Of a DNA stretch of 64,000 nucleotides, positions 1 through 10,242 are shown in pieces. The translations under genes and the position numbers were made by a program. Under the pieces are notes generated by a model. It had not been told where the DNA came from. It saw only the letters and a program-made list of their open reading frames with translations, and did no database searches. The stretch is from Diogma glabrata (lineage: Eukaryota; Arthropoda; Insecta; Diptera; Cylindrotomidae): assembly GCA_963693315.1 (NCBI GenBank), contig OY856188.1, positions 159,320,193 through 159,384,192 of the forward strand. The letters are read 5' to 3'. Every line of letters starts with the position of its first letter. Position 1 is the first letter of the stretch.

Positions 1-175
1 GAATATGAACAAAATGGAGGCCCCTGATAAATTACGATTTGCAAAGAAAAATGCAACAGTTAATTGTTTATAAAAATTAGAAATTTTAAAAAAGTGCTTC
101 GCCTTTGCCTTACTTGATTCGGAAAAAACATTTCTTAAAGGCTTAATCACAACCCACTCAAACAAATAGAAAATA

Positions 176-372
176 CACTGAAAGAAAAAATTTGAGCACT
201 ACAACCTCTTTTATGCCAACCGAATGTTTTCTGTCACAATAACCTCAAATTCGGTTGTTGTTTCTTAAAATTTGGTTTTTGAAGAAAAGACAACCAAATT
301 TGAGGTTATGGTGAGAGAAAACATTCGGTTGGCACAATAGAGGTTGTAGTGACCGATTTTTTTCTTTCAGTG
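176..372. mobile_element. Palindromic MITE with TA target duplication
   Basis: Nearly the whole 197 bp folds on itself. The left arm starts CACTGAAAGAAAAAA and the right arm ends with its complement, CTTTCAGTG. The arms share further blocks (ACTACAACCTCTTTTAT/ATAGAGGTTGTAGT and CCAACCGAATGTTTTCT/AGAAAACATTCGGTTGG). TA flanks both ends, which fits a Tc1/mariner-type target duplication. There is no coding capacity. Confidence 0.75.
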
Positions 373-438
373 TAGTTAATTGTAAGTTAACCATTTCACC
401 ATTTCAAATTTCAGGTCAGTAGAATCTGTAGTTAACAG

Positions 439-530
439 ATGCGTTCGATTTGACTGAAACAACTGAAAAAACAACAACAATTGCATACAATTTTTCAATT
501 GTTTCAGTTCCATCAGCCAAATCGAACACG
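439..530. mobile_element. Short palindromic MITE, family copy 1
   Basis: A 92-bp inverted repeat with arms of the form GCGTTCGATTTGACTGAA, around a short core containing AACAACAACAATTGCAT. A second, better preserved copy lies at 5072-5168, so this is a dispersed family. The right arm here carries several mismatches, which suggests an older copy. Confidence 0.65.
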
Positions 531-732
531 ACTCATGTGATTATCCACTGTATGATACAGACGGACATCATACTCTCACCCTTAAGGCAAATTTTTGTTA
601 CACAGACGGAACCTTAAAATACCATTTACCTTCTAAGCATACATGATAATAATCAGGCTAAGTTGATTTTATGGGCATTCGAGCTATCGTCTGAGTTAGC
701 ACATTAATAAATTAACACGCTTTAAATATCGG

Positions 733-740
733 GTTAGAAC
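733..740 (+). repeat. Left 8-bp target site duplication of hAT element
   Basis: GTTAGAAC directly precedes the element and occurs again exactly after its right end at 1928-1935. An 8-bp duplication is the hAT hallmark. Confidence 0.85.
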
Positions 741-1927
741 TAGAGATGTGACGATATTTAGGTAGCAGCTACTTTTTCACTGTTACTCAAAAGTAGCATC
801 ACTGCCTGTTACTAAATATTTAAAGTAACAGTTCCTATTATTTTGTTCGCTGTGAATTTTTGAAAATAAAACTCAGACAGCTACTTTAGAATTTTTTCTT
901 TTAAAGTAAAAATGCAACAAGAACAGGAAAATAAAATCACTTTGATTTCTAAAAGTAACATTTCCTATTATTTGGTCACTGTGATTTAGACTGCTACCTG
1001 CTATTTTAGTGTTTTTTCTTTTAAAATAAAAATACGAAAAAGAGGAAAAAGGAGGAAACAGAAAAATAAAATCACTGTGATTTCTAAAAGTAACAGTTCT
1101 TATTATTTGGTCGCTGTGATTTAGACTGCTACCTGCTACTTTAGTATTTTTTTCTCTTAAAATAAAAATACGAAAAAGAGGAACAGAAAAATAAAATCAC
1201 TGTGATTTCTAAAAGTAACAGTTCCTATTATTTGGTCGCTGTTATTTAGACTACTACCTGCTATTTTAGTATTTTTTCTTTTAAAATAAAAATACGAAAA
1301 AGAGGAAAAAGGAGGAAACAGAAAAATAAAATCACTGTGATTTCTAAAAGTAACAGTTCTTATTATTTGGTCGCTGTGATTTAGACTGCTACCTGCTACT
1401 TTAGTATTTTTTTCTTTTAAAATAAAAATACGAAAAAGAGGAACAGAAAAATAAAATCACTGTGATTTCTAAAAGTAACAGTTCCTGTTATTTGGTCGCT
1501 GTTATTTAGACTGCTACCTGCTACTTTAGTATTTTTTTCTTTTAATGAAATGAAAAATCGCTGTGATTTCTTTGATTTCACTAAAAACATTGATATTTAA
1601 GTAGCAGTGATTTTTTGTTTCTTGTTCGTATTTTTTTATTTGAACGGAAAAAAATTGTGTGTTTGAATTAGTATATATTTGAATTAATAGAATAATCAAA
1701 TTAAAAATACATTGAATGGGCATTGAATGAACTTTATTTTCTTTAAAGATATTTTACACATACAAAAACGGTATTTGATAATATTACATACTTGACTTTA
1801 GACTTTTTTCTTTATTTTTTAAAAATCACACCTGTTACTAAAGTCGCTGTTATTTTTCACAGTGATTTGAAAGTAGCAGTAACAGTTTGTAACAGTGACT
1901 GAAAAGTAGCAGTTTTGCCCATCTCTA
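741..1927. mobile_element. Non-autonomous hAT element with internal tandem array
   Basis: The element is bounded by a perfect 8-bp duplication (GTTAGAAC) and short terminal inverted repeats, TAGAGATG on the left and CATCTCTA on the right. The subterminal regions share further inverted blocks (GTAGCAG...CTACTTTTTCACTGTTAC against GTAACAGTGACTGAAAAGTAGCAG). No transposase is encoded. Most of the interior (about 830-1560) is a tandem array (separate entry). This is a MITE-like hAT derivative that must be moved in trans. Confidence 0.85.
830..1560 (+). repeat. Tandem array inside the hAT element, alternating 134/126-bp units
   Basis: The block AAAAGTAACA within a longer repeated unit starts at 951, 1085, 1211, 1345 and 1471, so the spacing alternates 134, 126, 134, 126 bp. 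The difference comes from an extra AAAAGGAGG-type segment in every second unit. The array is therefore a dimeric higher-order repeat of about 260 bp. Its motifs (GTAACAGT, GCTACCTGCTA) resemble the subterminal sequences of the host element. Confidence 0.85.
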
Positions 1928-1935
1928 GTTAGAAC

Positions 1936-2446
1936 TATCGTACTAAAATTAACACAGTTAAATGAGTTCGCTAACTTATTTAACGACAATCTCCATCCCC
2001 ATACATACGTTTTTTCGCAAAATATGCACAAACAAAATATGATGTTATTGTAACGTCATACAACGCCCACCAGCTAATTTTTCTTATTTGTTACATATAA
2101 ACAAAGTGTTTAATGTTTATATCACCAAGGTTATTATTTAAATATTTTCAAGAACTCCTATACAAATAGTAAAATTTATGTTATTTCGTTTAATAATGTA
2201 ATCCTGTTATGATCTTTTCTTTCCAGTTAAAGTTTACATCTCACTTTTATTTTATAACCTAAATAAATAATAAATCGTGGGTGCAATGTTTCATTCAAAT
2301 TTTTCCATTGTAATTTTTTATTACTACCATAATTAGATTTTTGTTAAATTAACTCTGCGTTATTCCATTTAGTTACATTATTTTATTCAAGAGTGGCGGT
2401 CGAGATTCTTCCTTTATTTATTTATTGATTAAAACAAAATTATAAA
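1936..2446. other. Intergenic region upstream of the 379-codon gene
   Basis: AT-rich single-copy sequence. No further repeat or ORF is seen. It presumably holds the promoter and 5' UTR of the gene that starts at 2447, but no TATA box or initiator can be assigned with confidence. Confidence 0.4.
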
Positions 2447-3586
2447 ATGTCGGGGAAATTTTTTTCTGGGCTTCCGGAAAGAATGATGTCGCGAACAAAT
2501 ACCCAGCCCGATCGACACAAATCGCATTTTTTCTGGCCAGATGAAGAAAACTCTGTAAGCGTAGATGATAAACAACCAAGAACGAAGAGCGATAGAGCCA
2601 ATTCAAACAAAAGTTCTAACTCAGAGAGTAAACGACAAAATTATAACCATCCATCAGCTATAGCTAATCAGCTCAATAATTCGCAATCTAAAATTCAGTT
2701 TTATGATTTTTCTGAAAGTGATAATAATAAGAGTTGTAATAAAAAAAATAACGTTGTTAAAATAAACAATCCAAATAACATTAATAACAGTGAGGCCAAA
2801 ATGAATACTTTAAAATCAAATAAATCAAATATTGGATTTTATGATTATGAAGACGAGGGTAATAAAAAAACACCATCAAAATCAAAACAACCAGAAAGTT
2901 TTAAAAGAGAAGAAATACATATGCCAGTTATTACAAATCATAATATAAATGTAAGCAGATCTTTTGAAAGTCTTGCAAAGTTGAATTTAAATCGTGACCT
3001 CCATGATTTAGAAAATAAATTCAAAGAAACAAACATATCCAATCATTTTGGCAATTTCAACGAAGAAAAGGACGTTGTTCCTAAAAATTACAAATATACG
3101 GAACATTCATCAAATTCCTCCAGAATAATTCGGAAAGCGAATATAAACCCAAATGAAGAAGGAAATTTGAGAACTTCGGTGCAGTCAACTTTTCAACCAG
3201 AATTAGTTATTTATAAAGAGTACTTAAGTGAAAAAGAACCAGTTAATAATTTAAATGTTTTTTCATCAGAAAAAAAGTATAGCAATTCTTTCCAAGAATC
3301 TGAACAAAATCAAGACAATAATTCTTCAATTCTACATAATAACATGTCAGAAAATAACAAAATAAAATCTAGAAATAAAACGAATATAATACCATTAAAG
3401 ATTAATAACGTGTATCACGATGTAAAAGAATCACCGAATATAATTGAAGCAAAACTTCGTGCTCACGACAATCGAAAATCACATATTTTCTTTCAGAACG
3501 AAAACAATAACATAAATAATAAAAATCGACCTCTAAGTGTAAGAGACTCAGCTGTATGTCGTGTAGGTGTTGGTCTTCCAGATTGA
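2447..3586 (+). CDS. Single-exon gene for a disordered Asn/Ser/Lys-rich protein, family not recognised
   Basis: This is a 379-residue intact ORF starting MSGKFFSGLPERMM and ending in a TGA stop. A likely polyadenylation signal (AATAAA near 3633) follows within 50 bp. It is the longest plus-strand ORF in the window that is not transposon-like. The protein is rich in Asn, Ser, Lys and Glu and has no predicted globular core, membrane segment or signal peptide. Short hydrophobic-aromatic motifs recur: RHKSHFFW near residue 25 and NRKSHIFF near 345; SKIQFYDF near 80 and SNIGFYDY near 125. The C-terminus, CRVGVGLPD, is unusually ordered. Repeated short motifs in a disordered chain suggest a scaffold or adaptor that binds partners through linear motifs, but this is inference. 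I do not recognise the family. A real host gene is favoured by length, the clean stop and the 3' signal. Confidence 0.65.
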   Translation: MSGKFFSGLPERMMSRTNTQPDRHKSHFFWPDEENSVSVDDKQPRTKSDRANSNKSSNSESKRQNYNHPSAIANQLNNSQSKIQFYDFSESDNNKSCNKKNNVVKINNPNNINNSEAKMNTLKSNKSNIGFYDYEDEGNKKTPSKSKQPESFKREEIHMPVITNHNINVSRSFESLAKLNLNRDLHDLENKFKETNISNHFGNFNEEKDVVPKNYKYTEHSSNSSRIIRKANINPNEEGNLRTSVQSTFQPELVIYKEYLSEKEPVNNLNVFSSEKKYSNSFQESEQNQDNNSSILHNNMSENNKIKSRNKTNIIPLKINNVYHDVKESPNIIEAKLRAHDNRKSHIFFQNENNNINNKNRPLSVRDSAVCRVGVGLPD

Positions 3587-4302
3587 TTTTGTTTTGTTTC
3601 TTATGAGTATTAAGTGGTCGATTGTATTTATAAAATAAATTAAAAAATGTTTTCATTGATACAATATTTATATGTTTTTTTATGAATCAGTGTTCTTCTA
3701 ACGTATAATTGTATTGTAACCAAATTGAGAACAATATATTTTTTTCAAATGATTTGTTGAAGTTATGCAATTAAAATTTTATTTTATTGTTATTTAAGTC
3801 TTTGGATAAAAAAACTAACAGCTAAATTCAATAAACCCACCTGGTTTGAAATAAAATAAAATAAGAACTGTGAATAAATGATTGTTTTGTTATAGTAGGA
3901 GGAATGCCTTATTAATAATGAGTTCAGTGAATAAAAATAAGTAAATATTGAGATGACAATTATCTTTCCCGTATAAGGTTGCAATTTTAAGTACATGTTT
4001 GTTCTTATATTGATGTGAATAATAGAAACATTTCAACTAAAAGGGTTTGGTGAAAAATTTAAAATCAATTATTATATCAGAATTTGCCTAGGCTTAAAGT
4101 AGTACTTCTGGTGCTCCATAATATTATCAAAATAATGTACATGAATCTGTGAAAGGGGTTTGGGATTATAATATGAGTAATTCATAGTTGCTGATCAAAT
4201 ATATTTGGCTGTGCCTTTAAATAAAATAGGATAACGAGCTACTAACGTACTAATATGCCATGAATATGAAAGTTTAAAAAACGAGCGCAAATGGTATAAA
4301 TT
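3587..4302. other. 3' UTR and intergenic sequence
   Basis: Begins with the 3' UTR of the preceding gene, with AATAAA near 3633. The rest is AT-rich sequence with no recognisable gene or repeat. Confidence 0.4.
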
Positions 4303-4561
4303 CATATCGTCGGCTACAAAGCATTTACGTGTAACTACATTTTAGAAAAATGGAAAGGAAGCTCAGAAAATGATTTATTGCGGTTCTAAACAAGCTTTAA
4401 AAAACAATTACTACAAAGTTATAAAAAGAAATAGTTTTTTTTATTTATTGCTACAAAAATTTACTTTCAAGCTAGCTTAAAATCACAGTAAATCTTTTTT
4501 CGCTTCAAGTCTATTTTTCCAAAATGTAGTTGCACGTAAATGCTTTGGAGCCGACGATATG
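4303..4561. mobile_element. Palindromic repeat (MITE-like)
   Basis: The left arm (4303-4355: CATATCGTCGGCTACAAAGC, then ATTTACGTG) and the right arm (4510-4561, ending GGAGCCGACGATATGG) are inverted copies about 50 bp long around a 150-bp AT-rich centre. No target duplication is resolved. Confidence 0.6.
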
Positions 4562-5071
4562 GCATTCGAATGGCATAAAAAAAGCATTTGTTTTTCTGAT
4601 TATATTATTAATTAAAATGGTAACCAAAATCTTTATGTGCTTAAAAAATACGAACCCTGTACGTATAACATAATGGAATTTTGTCTTGCAAAACCAGGTA
4701 CCACTAACAAAATTTTAGACTATATGTTTTTTACTATTACCTCACAATTATTTAATACTTATTAAACAATCAATAATAGTCAACAATCAATAATAATCGC
4801 CTCCGAGCACAAAAGTCACTTTACGCTTGAAACATGCATACTATTTTTCCTCCGCCCGCTGCAAATTGATCAAAACCTAGATAAAGATTTACATTCAATC
4901 TCTGTAAAGAATTATTTTATTTCTATCATATTAGCCTTGCTACATCGTTTCTAAGGAAATTTTGCGTTCCATTTTGTTTTATCAATAAATATTGTATAAA
5001 TAGTAAACACATAAATTTGCAATATAATAAAATTTATTAAAACTATGGATAGCAGTTACGAAAATGAAATA

Positions 5072-5168
5072 AGGTGCGTTCGATTTGACTGAAACAACTG
5101 AAAAAACAACAACAATTGCATTCAATTTTTCAGTTGATTCAGTTGCTTCAGTCAAATCGAACGCACCT
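5072..5168. mobile_element. Short palindromic MITE, family copy 2
   Basis: A 97-bp inverted repeat with arms AGGTGCGTTCGATTTGACTG and complement, nearly perfect. ATA lies on both flanks as a possible 3-bp duplication. Same family as 439-530. Confidence 0.75.
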
Positions 5169-5287
5169 ATAGATTCCACTCCGCCACAACATCGTAGAAG
5201 CCGCGGAGAGTAATTTTAAATTTAATACCAGAAAAATCAAAAAAAAGGTGTGAAAGAGAATATGACTTGTTCGTTAAATGATGCAAA

Positions 5288-6124
5288 ATGAATAAAGTTG
5301 GATCATCTTATTCAGAAAATGTCATATTTGCTTATATATCCGAAATTGTCAAGACCAAGAAATCATCAACGGCGTGGTCTATATATTCGATGCTCAAAAC
5401 CACTATATCCACCAAACATAATATTGACATTTCAAAATTTAACCGATTGATTGCCTTTCTAAAAAAGGAATCAAAGGGTTATAAACCCAAAAAATCAAAG
5501 ATCCTCAAAAGATAAGAAATTAATAGGTTTCTGTTAGATGTTCCTGATAAATCCTACTTGATGTTGAAGGTAATATATTTATAAATAAGATAAAATATTA
5601 TAAATTATTCTGAAAACTTTAGGTTGCTTTAGTGTTTGGTATTTCTGGAGCTTGTCGTCGGGACGAACATGACAATAGATGACATGGAAGACAATAGAAC
5701 TATCCTAATAGTGAAAATCCCCAATACCAAAACCGCAGTTCAACGCACATTTATGATTTATTGAGTCAAACGGCGGAAAACGAGATCTCGATATTTAATC
5801 TTTTACCGTAAATATGTGGCTCTTTGTCCCTTAAACTCGACGACGAGGCGATTTTTTTTGAAATGCGAAAATGACAAATGCACAAATCGTATCGTAGGAA
5901 TGAACACATTTGAGAACATGCCAAAAAATATAGCAGAATATTTAAATTTGCCTGATTATACACTGGTCACTGCTTTCGAAGATCCTGGCAACTTTACTAG
6001 CAGATTCTGGGGCCGACAAAACTTATCTAAAACGTCATGGCGGTTGGAAGTCTACTGCAGTAGCAGAGGGATATATTGAAGAATCACTCGAAAATAAAGC
6101 TTCATTATCTCATAAAATTATTTG
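5288..6124 (+). pseudogene. Decayed Crypton-like tyrosine recombinase
   Basis: Three frame-shifted segments together read as one tyrosine recombinase of a kind widespread in insect genomes. The N-terminal part (5288-5515) has KKSSTAWSIYSMLKTTI and ISKFNRLIAFLKKESKGY. A continuation reads RFLLDVPDKSYLMLK, followed by a likely 53-bp GT-AG intron (5570-5622), then VALVFGISGACRRDE with the box-I arginine. The third part (5816-6124) has CTNRIVGMNTF, GHCFRRS (the HxxR box), KRHGGWKSTAVAEGY with the HGGW motif and the tyrosine nucleophile, and EESLENK. Frameshifts occur near 5510, 5665 and 5985. All four catalytic boxes remain readable although the frame is lost. Crypton transposase is the best call; a decayed relative recruited as a host gene is possible because of the intron. 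Confidence 0.75.
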
Positions 6125-6290
6125 AAAAAGCAACAACCGGATATTATCAGTAATAACCATAGCGTTACAAGTACGTTAGCTAGTAACACAATAGATTGAG
6201 GAATTAAAATTGAAAATTGTCAAAACTGTCCAATAACGTTTAATATTATTCATAATAAACAATTTTTTTTTACTGTATGTATAAATTTAC

Positions 6291-6340
6291 TTTCAGCTCG
6301 GCGAGCGACAATGAAACATTGCCGCTCGCCAAGCGGCAAA
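6291..6340. repeat. Hairpin with GGCGAGCG arms
   Basis: GGCGAGCGACAATG and CATTGCCGCTCGCC form a near-perfect stem with an AAA loop. It lies just upstream of the repeat at 6411-6640. Confidence 0.6.
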
Positions 6341-6410
6341 TACAAACTTTCAACCATCAACTGACAGCTTGAAAAGCCTACTTTCACTGTCGGGCGTAAG
6401 AAAATGACTT

Positions 6411-6640
6411 TTTAGGGTTCCGTACTTTGTTTCCGTACCCTATTGTTTCCGTACCCTATTGGCGAGACTTCGGTGTCCGTCCGAATTTCTACATTATCGA
6501 TTTTCTTACAAACTATTTGTGCTATCAACTTGAAATTTTCTGCAGTTATAAAATGTATGTCCACGCAAACTGAAAGCAAATTGCAAATTATTGTTTTTAA
6601 CTTTTTATTTAGCGTATGGTTTTTGTTCTGACACATTAAA
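6411..6640. repeat. Dispersed repeat beginning TTTTTAGGGTTCCGTAC
   Basis: The sequence TTTTTAGGGTTCCGTAC, followed by GAGACTTCGGTGTCCGTCCG and a TTGAAATTTTCTGCAG-type segment, resembles a very abundant repeat that I know from lepidopteran and some other insect genomes. The identification is from memory. Open frames on both strands here are not genes. Confidence 0.5.
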
Positions 6641-6835
6641 AATTAAAATAAAACTTAAAAAAGGCAGATTTTTCTATGAAATCTACCTAAAACAAAACAT
6701 GAATACACATTAAATGAGCTTACAACCGATTTGATTGCGCGTCTTGTAGTTAAATAGTCTTTTAGTAAAATATTTGAACATTGGGTAGTACATCCGAACA
6801 TTAGATGTTTACATTGAGTGAGTCTATCCAAGCTA

Positions 6836-7270
6836 CTACATCGGGTGTTGCCAAATGGTTATATGAGATGTCGCCATTGTATCGTCGAATTGGACACACA
6901 GTTGCAATGTGTTTATGGTTTGTTGTGGAGCTCCGCAGTCACACTGAGGGGATTTCGAAATGCCCCACTTGTAGAAAGAATCAGCACAACGTCCATGATT
7001 CGTTCTTATTCGGTTTAGTGTAGCCCAAGTATGACGTGGCAGATCGAAACCAGGTTGGGTAGAAGTCGGGTTAGTAATGGAAACGCCAGGTGTGTTGTAA
7101 TGATTCCAGGAGGTGTCCCAGGCATCCAAGATATTAAAATTAGTTGCCAACAGGTTGCTGGCAGTTTTATGTGGAGGCTTTCTTGACTTCAATCGACAAC
7201 CAGTGTGGTCACCGTAATATTCGTGCAAGGGTAACGTGATGTTGTTGGTTACCTTTTTATGTTCACGCAT
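6836..7270 (-). pseudogene. C-terminal fragment of a non-LTR retrotransposon ORF2
   Basis: A 144-codon minus-strand frame contains RHTWATLNRIRTNHGRC, then KWGISKSPQCDCGAPQQT, a conserved tail found after the reverse transcriptase/RNase H of several insect LINE families (arginine-rich block followed by a CxC Zn-knuckle-like motif). The usual C-terminal H-x-C completion is lost. The endonuclease and reverse transcriptase portions are absent; the expected upstream side runs into the assembly gap at 7331. Confidence 0.65.
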
Positions 7271-7330
7271 GAGTGCATGCGAGCGTCTGAGTGCAGGTGG
7301 AGCGATATTGCTTCACACAGGGAGCCAAGG

Positions 7331-7530
7331 NNNNNNNNNNNNNNNNNNNNNNNNNNNNNNNNNNNNNNNNNNNNNNNNNNNNNNNNNNNNNNNNNNNNNN
7401 NNNNNNNNNNNNNNNNNNNNNNNNNNNNNNNNNNNNNNNNNNNNNNNNNNNNNNNNNNNNNNNNNNNNNNNNNNNNNNNNNNNNNNNNNNNNNNNNNNNN
7501 NNNNNNNNNNNNNNNNNNNNNNNNNNNNNN
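7331..7530. other. Assembly gap (200 N)
   Basis: Exactly 200 unknown bases, a usual placeholder for a gap of unknown size. Order and orientation across it rest on scaffolding only. Confidence 1.
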
Positions 7531-7559
7531 TTAAAAAACTTTAAATCTTCTAAATTTAA

Positions 7560-8235
7560 ATCATTTTTGGAATACTAAATAAGATGATGTAGTTGTTTTA
7601 AATATTTTAAGTGCCATTGGTTCCACAAAATCAATAAAATCTTTCAACCGTCAGGCAGCAGGCTGTCTCATTATTATCTGCAGAGGGAATTTTAAAATTC
7701 AATCAAATCTCTTCGGAAAAACAGTTCAGAAATAAGATTCGTTATTGAAATTTCTTCACAATCCAAAGTCAGTTAGTCAACTCGAGGAAAAACATTTTTT
7801 TCTATTTGCTCTAAAAGCGAAATTATAAAAACTGCAAAACAATTTTCTCGAAGATTATTTAAAGATCCAGAAATTGATTCTTCTAATTACAATAAAAGCA
7901 TTACATATATCGACAAATGACATCAACGAAAGTGAAGAGCTTATACAGCCATCGGACTCAGAATTAGAGGAAAAGGGTTGCGTTGAATTAAATTTAGAAG
8001 TATTCGTGAGAGTTTGAGAATGCAGTCAACAATAAATGACAACTACCGCTCACTATCCAAGGAAATGAATATATTTGAAGCTACTGGTAAGATCACTTTC
8101 AATTCAGAACTTCTAAAAAACACTCTAATTTCGATAAAACCTAAATACACTGAAAACGAGAGAAATTTTTCTATGTCTGGAAATTTTGACAGTAAACGGA
8201 GAGTTGCTGTTTTTGTTAAAATTAATGTTTAATAA
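7560..8235 (+). pseudogene. hAT transposase remnant (C-terminal dimerisation domain)
   Basis: The clearest part is 8014-8232, which reads LSKEMNIFEATGKITFN, then SIKPKYTENERNFSMSGNF. This matches the hAT C-terminal dimerisation region (xxERxFSxxG). Upstream 7560-8013 holds short, stop-interrupted stretches with no clean frame. Only the far C-terminus is recognisable, so it is a dead copy. It lies directly upstream of the RTE-type LINE. Confidence 0.65.
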
Positions 8236-8340
8236 TTCTCGAGAATCTCGAGAAATTCAAATAATTATTCCCAATTTCTCGAGAAACTCAATCGCTGATA
8301 AACTCGAGATTCTCGAATCTCGAGATTCATAAAAGGTCGA
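8235..8340. repeat. Cluster of TCTCGAGA-type palindromes
   Basis: The core CTCGAGA or close variants occur about six times within 100 bp in both orientations, giving several overlapping hairpins. It lies between the hAT remnant and the 5' end of the LINE. Confidence 0.6.
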
Positions 8341-8344
8341 GAAA

Positions 8345-10242
8345 TCAGAAACTCTACTGTTCTCCATGTTAGGGGCGGTTTGTAGCGGGCGTCTGCCTTG
8401 GATCAAGCGGCTCGCTATATAAACATGTAAAAAGGTTGTTTCTGGTGACCTTAAGATGCAGAACGAACCCATTCACGAAAATTTGGGTTGGGCGAAGGGC
8501 TAACACCCCATTTCCGTAAAAAACTACTTGTCATGAATTCTGTACACAGGCCTCGGATTATCTCGGATTCATTATTAGAACGACCTCGGAAGCTGTACCC
8601 GGACTACGATTTAAAAATGGGAACCTGGAACGTGCTAAGCCTTAGAAGACCAGGAGATCTACTGAAACTTACAAACCAAATCAATAGCTATACACTGGAT
8701 ATAGTGCGTTACAAGAACTAAGATGGCCAGGGAGTGGAATCCACGAAACAGCCAAGGGATACACTCTCTACTATTGCGGTCATGAAAACGGAGGAGAATT
8801 TGGAGTTGGCTTTCTCACACATCGTCGCGTGAATCAACATGTTATCGACTTTCGCCCAATTAATATGCGGATATGCACAATGAGAATCCGCACGCAAAAA
8901 TTTAATGTAACGATCATCAATGTTCATGCACCTACTGAAGACAAAGCAGATGACATTAAAGACCTGTTCTTCCTAGAACTCGAAGAAGTCATCAATAACA
9001 TCCCGCGGCACGATATAAAATCGTGGTAGGTGACTTCAATGCGCAAATTGGTAGAAGTGCAGAACTTAAAACACATGTCGGCCCTCACAGCTTGCATCAT
9101 GCTAGTAACAATAACGGCTTTCGCACAGCTGAACTGGCTATGATGTATGATCTAGTAATTTCTAGCACTTTCTTTCCTCATAAGAGAATCCACAAGGCAA
9201 CGTGGAAATCAAATGATGGAAGAACTGAAAATCAAATCGATCACGTTATGATTTCTAAGAGACACTCTACAAGTGTAACTGACGTTCGATCATACAGAGG
9301 TGCTGATATGGACACCGATCATATTGTCATCTTTAAGTATAAGTGCAAATTATCATCTACATTTAATAGGCAAGCAAAAAAGACCGTGCGCTGGAATGTC
9401 GAAGCATTTAAACACCTGGAAACACTGAATAGATATCAGGAAATTGTAACGCAAAACATAGAAGAGCATGACATCCCATCTGAGATGCCATTAGACATAC
9501 AAGAAGAATGGCAAACGCTTCAATCAACCATCATATCCGCAGCACAAACTACAATCGGAAAACGACCACCGAAATCACGTAACGAATGGTTTGATGACGA
9601 GTGCCGCGAAAGCATTGAGCACAAACAAAAACTGCGAGAAAAATGGTTAACAAGAAACACCCGAAGCTCCCAAACTGATTATCTATGCGCCAGAAAAGCC
9701 TCAGCAAAACTCCTACGGAAAAAGAAACGCGAACACATGAAGAGCTGTATCGAAAACATCAACCAACATGCGGCTAATGGAAATTCGAAAGAGTGTTTTG
9801 CCAATGCGCGGAATCTGACGAAAGATTTCCACCCAAGATCTACAGCCATCAAAAATGGAAACAACGAGCTTACAACAAGTGAACGTGATGTGCTGGAAGT
9901 ATGGCGATCCCACTTTCAAGACCTACTGAATAGGACGAACGAAGTTCATCCTATTCGAGCAATTGCTCCGTCAAGTGAGGAGATTTTTGTCCCTTACCCA
10001 ACAATAGAAGAAGTGGAAGCTGCCATCAAAAAATTAAAAAATGGTAAATCACCAGGTATCGATGGAATCCCTGCAGAACTACTTAAGAATGGAGGAGCAG
10101 CTCCGGTCTCACGTATATATGATCTGATTCTTGCAATCTGGGACCAAGAAGAACTACCTGCTGAATGGAAAACAGCTCTCATTGTTCCGCTACATAAAAA
10201 AGGTGACCGCCTAAAGTGTGCAAATTATCGTGGAATCGCACT
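8345..10242 (+). pseudogene. RTE-type LINE, 5' half: APE endonuclease and start of reverse transcriptase
   Basis: The leader ends GGGTTGGGCGAAGGGCTAAC, typical of this LINE group. The apurinic endonuclease begins MGTWNVLSLRRPG (8617). It continues in other frames with WPGSGIHE, INVHAPTEDK, VGDFNAQIGR and the C-terminal box TENQIDHVMIS...DTDHIVI, so most catalytic Asp, Asn and His positions are readable. The linker region follows. Reverse transcriptase begins near 9990 with AIKKLKNGKSPGIDGIPAEL, then ALIVPLHKKGD and NYRGIAL. Single-base frameshifts break it near 8709 and 9019. At 10242 the frame is cut by an inserted LTR element and resumes at 15254. The 425-residue frame 9023-10300 reads past the junction into the LTR; its last roughly 20 residues are not LINE protein. 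Confidence 0.9.
10239..10242 (+). repeat. Left 4-bp target duplication of LTR element A
   Basis: CACT precedes the left LTR and recurs at 15250-15253 after the right LTR. Removing the insertion and one CACT restores the LINE reading ...IALLNTA.... Confidence 0.9.

Noticed and set aside
3402..3656. 84-codon minus-strand ORF
   Set aside because: Overlaps the 3' end of the 379-codon gene in antisense and shows no domain.
7236..7578. ORFs spanning the gap
   Set aside because: They consist mostly of unknown residues from the 200-N assembly gap.
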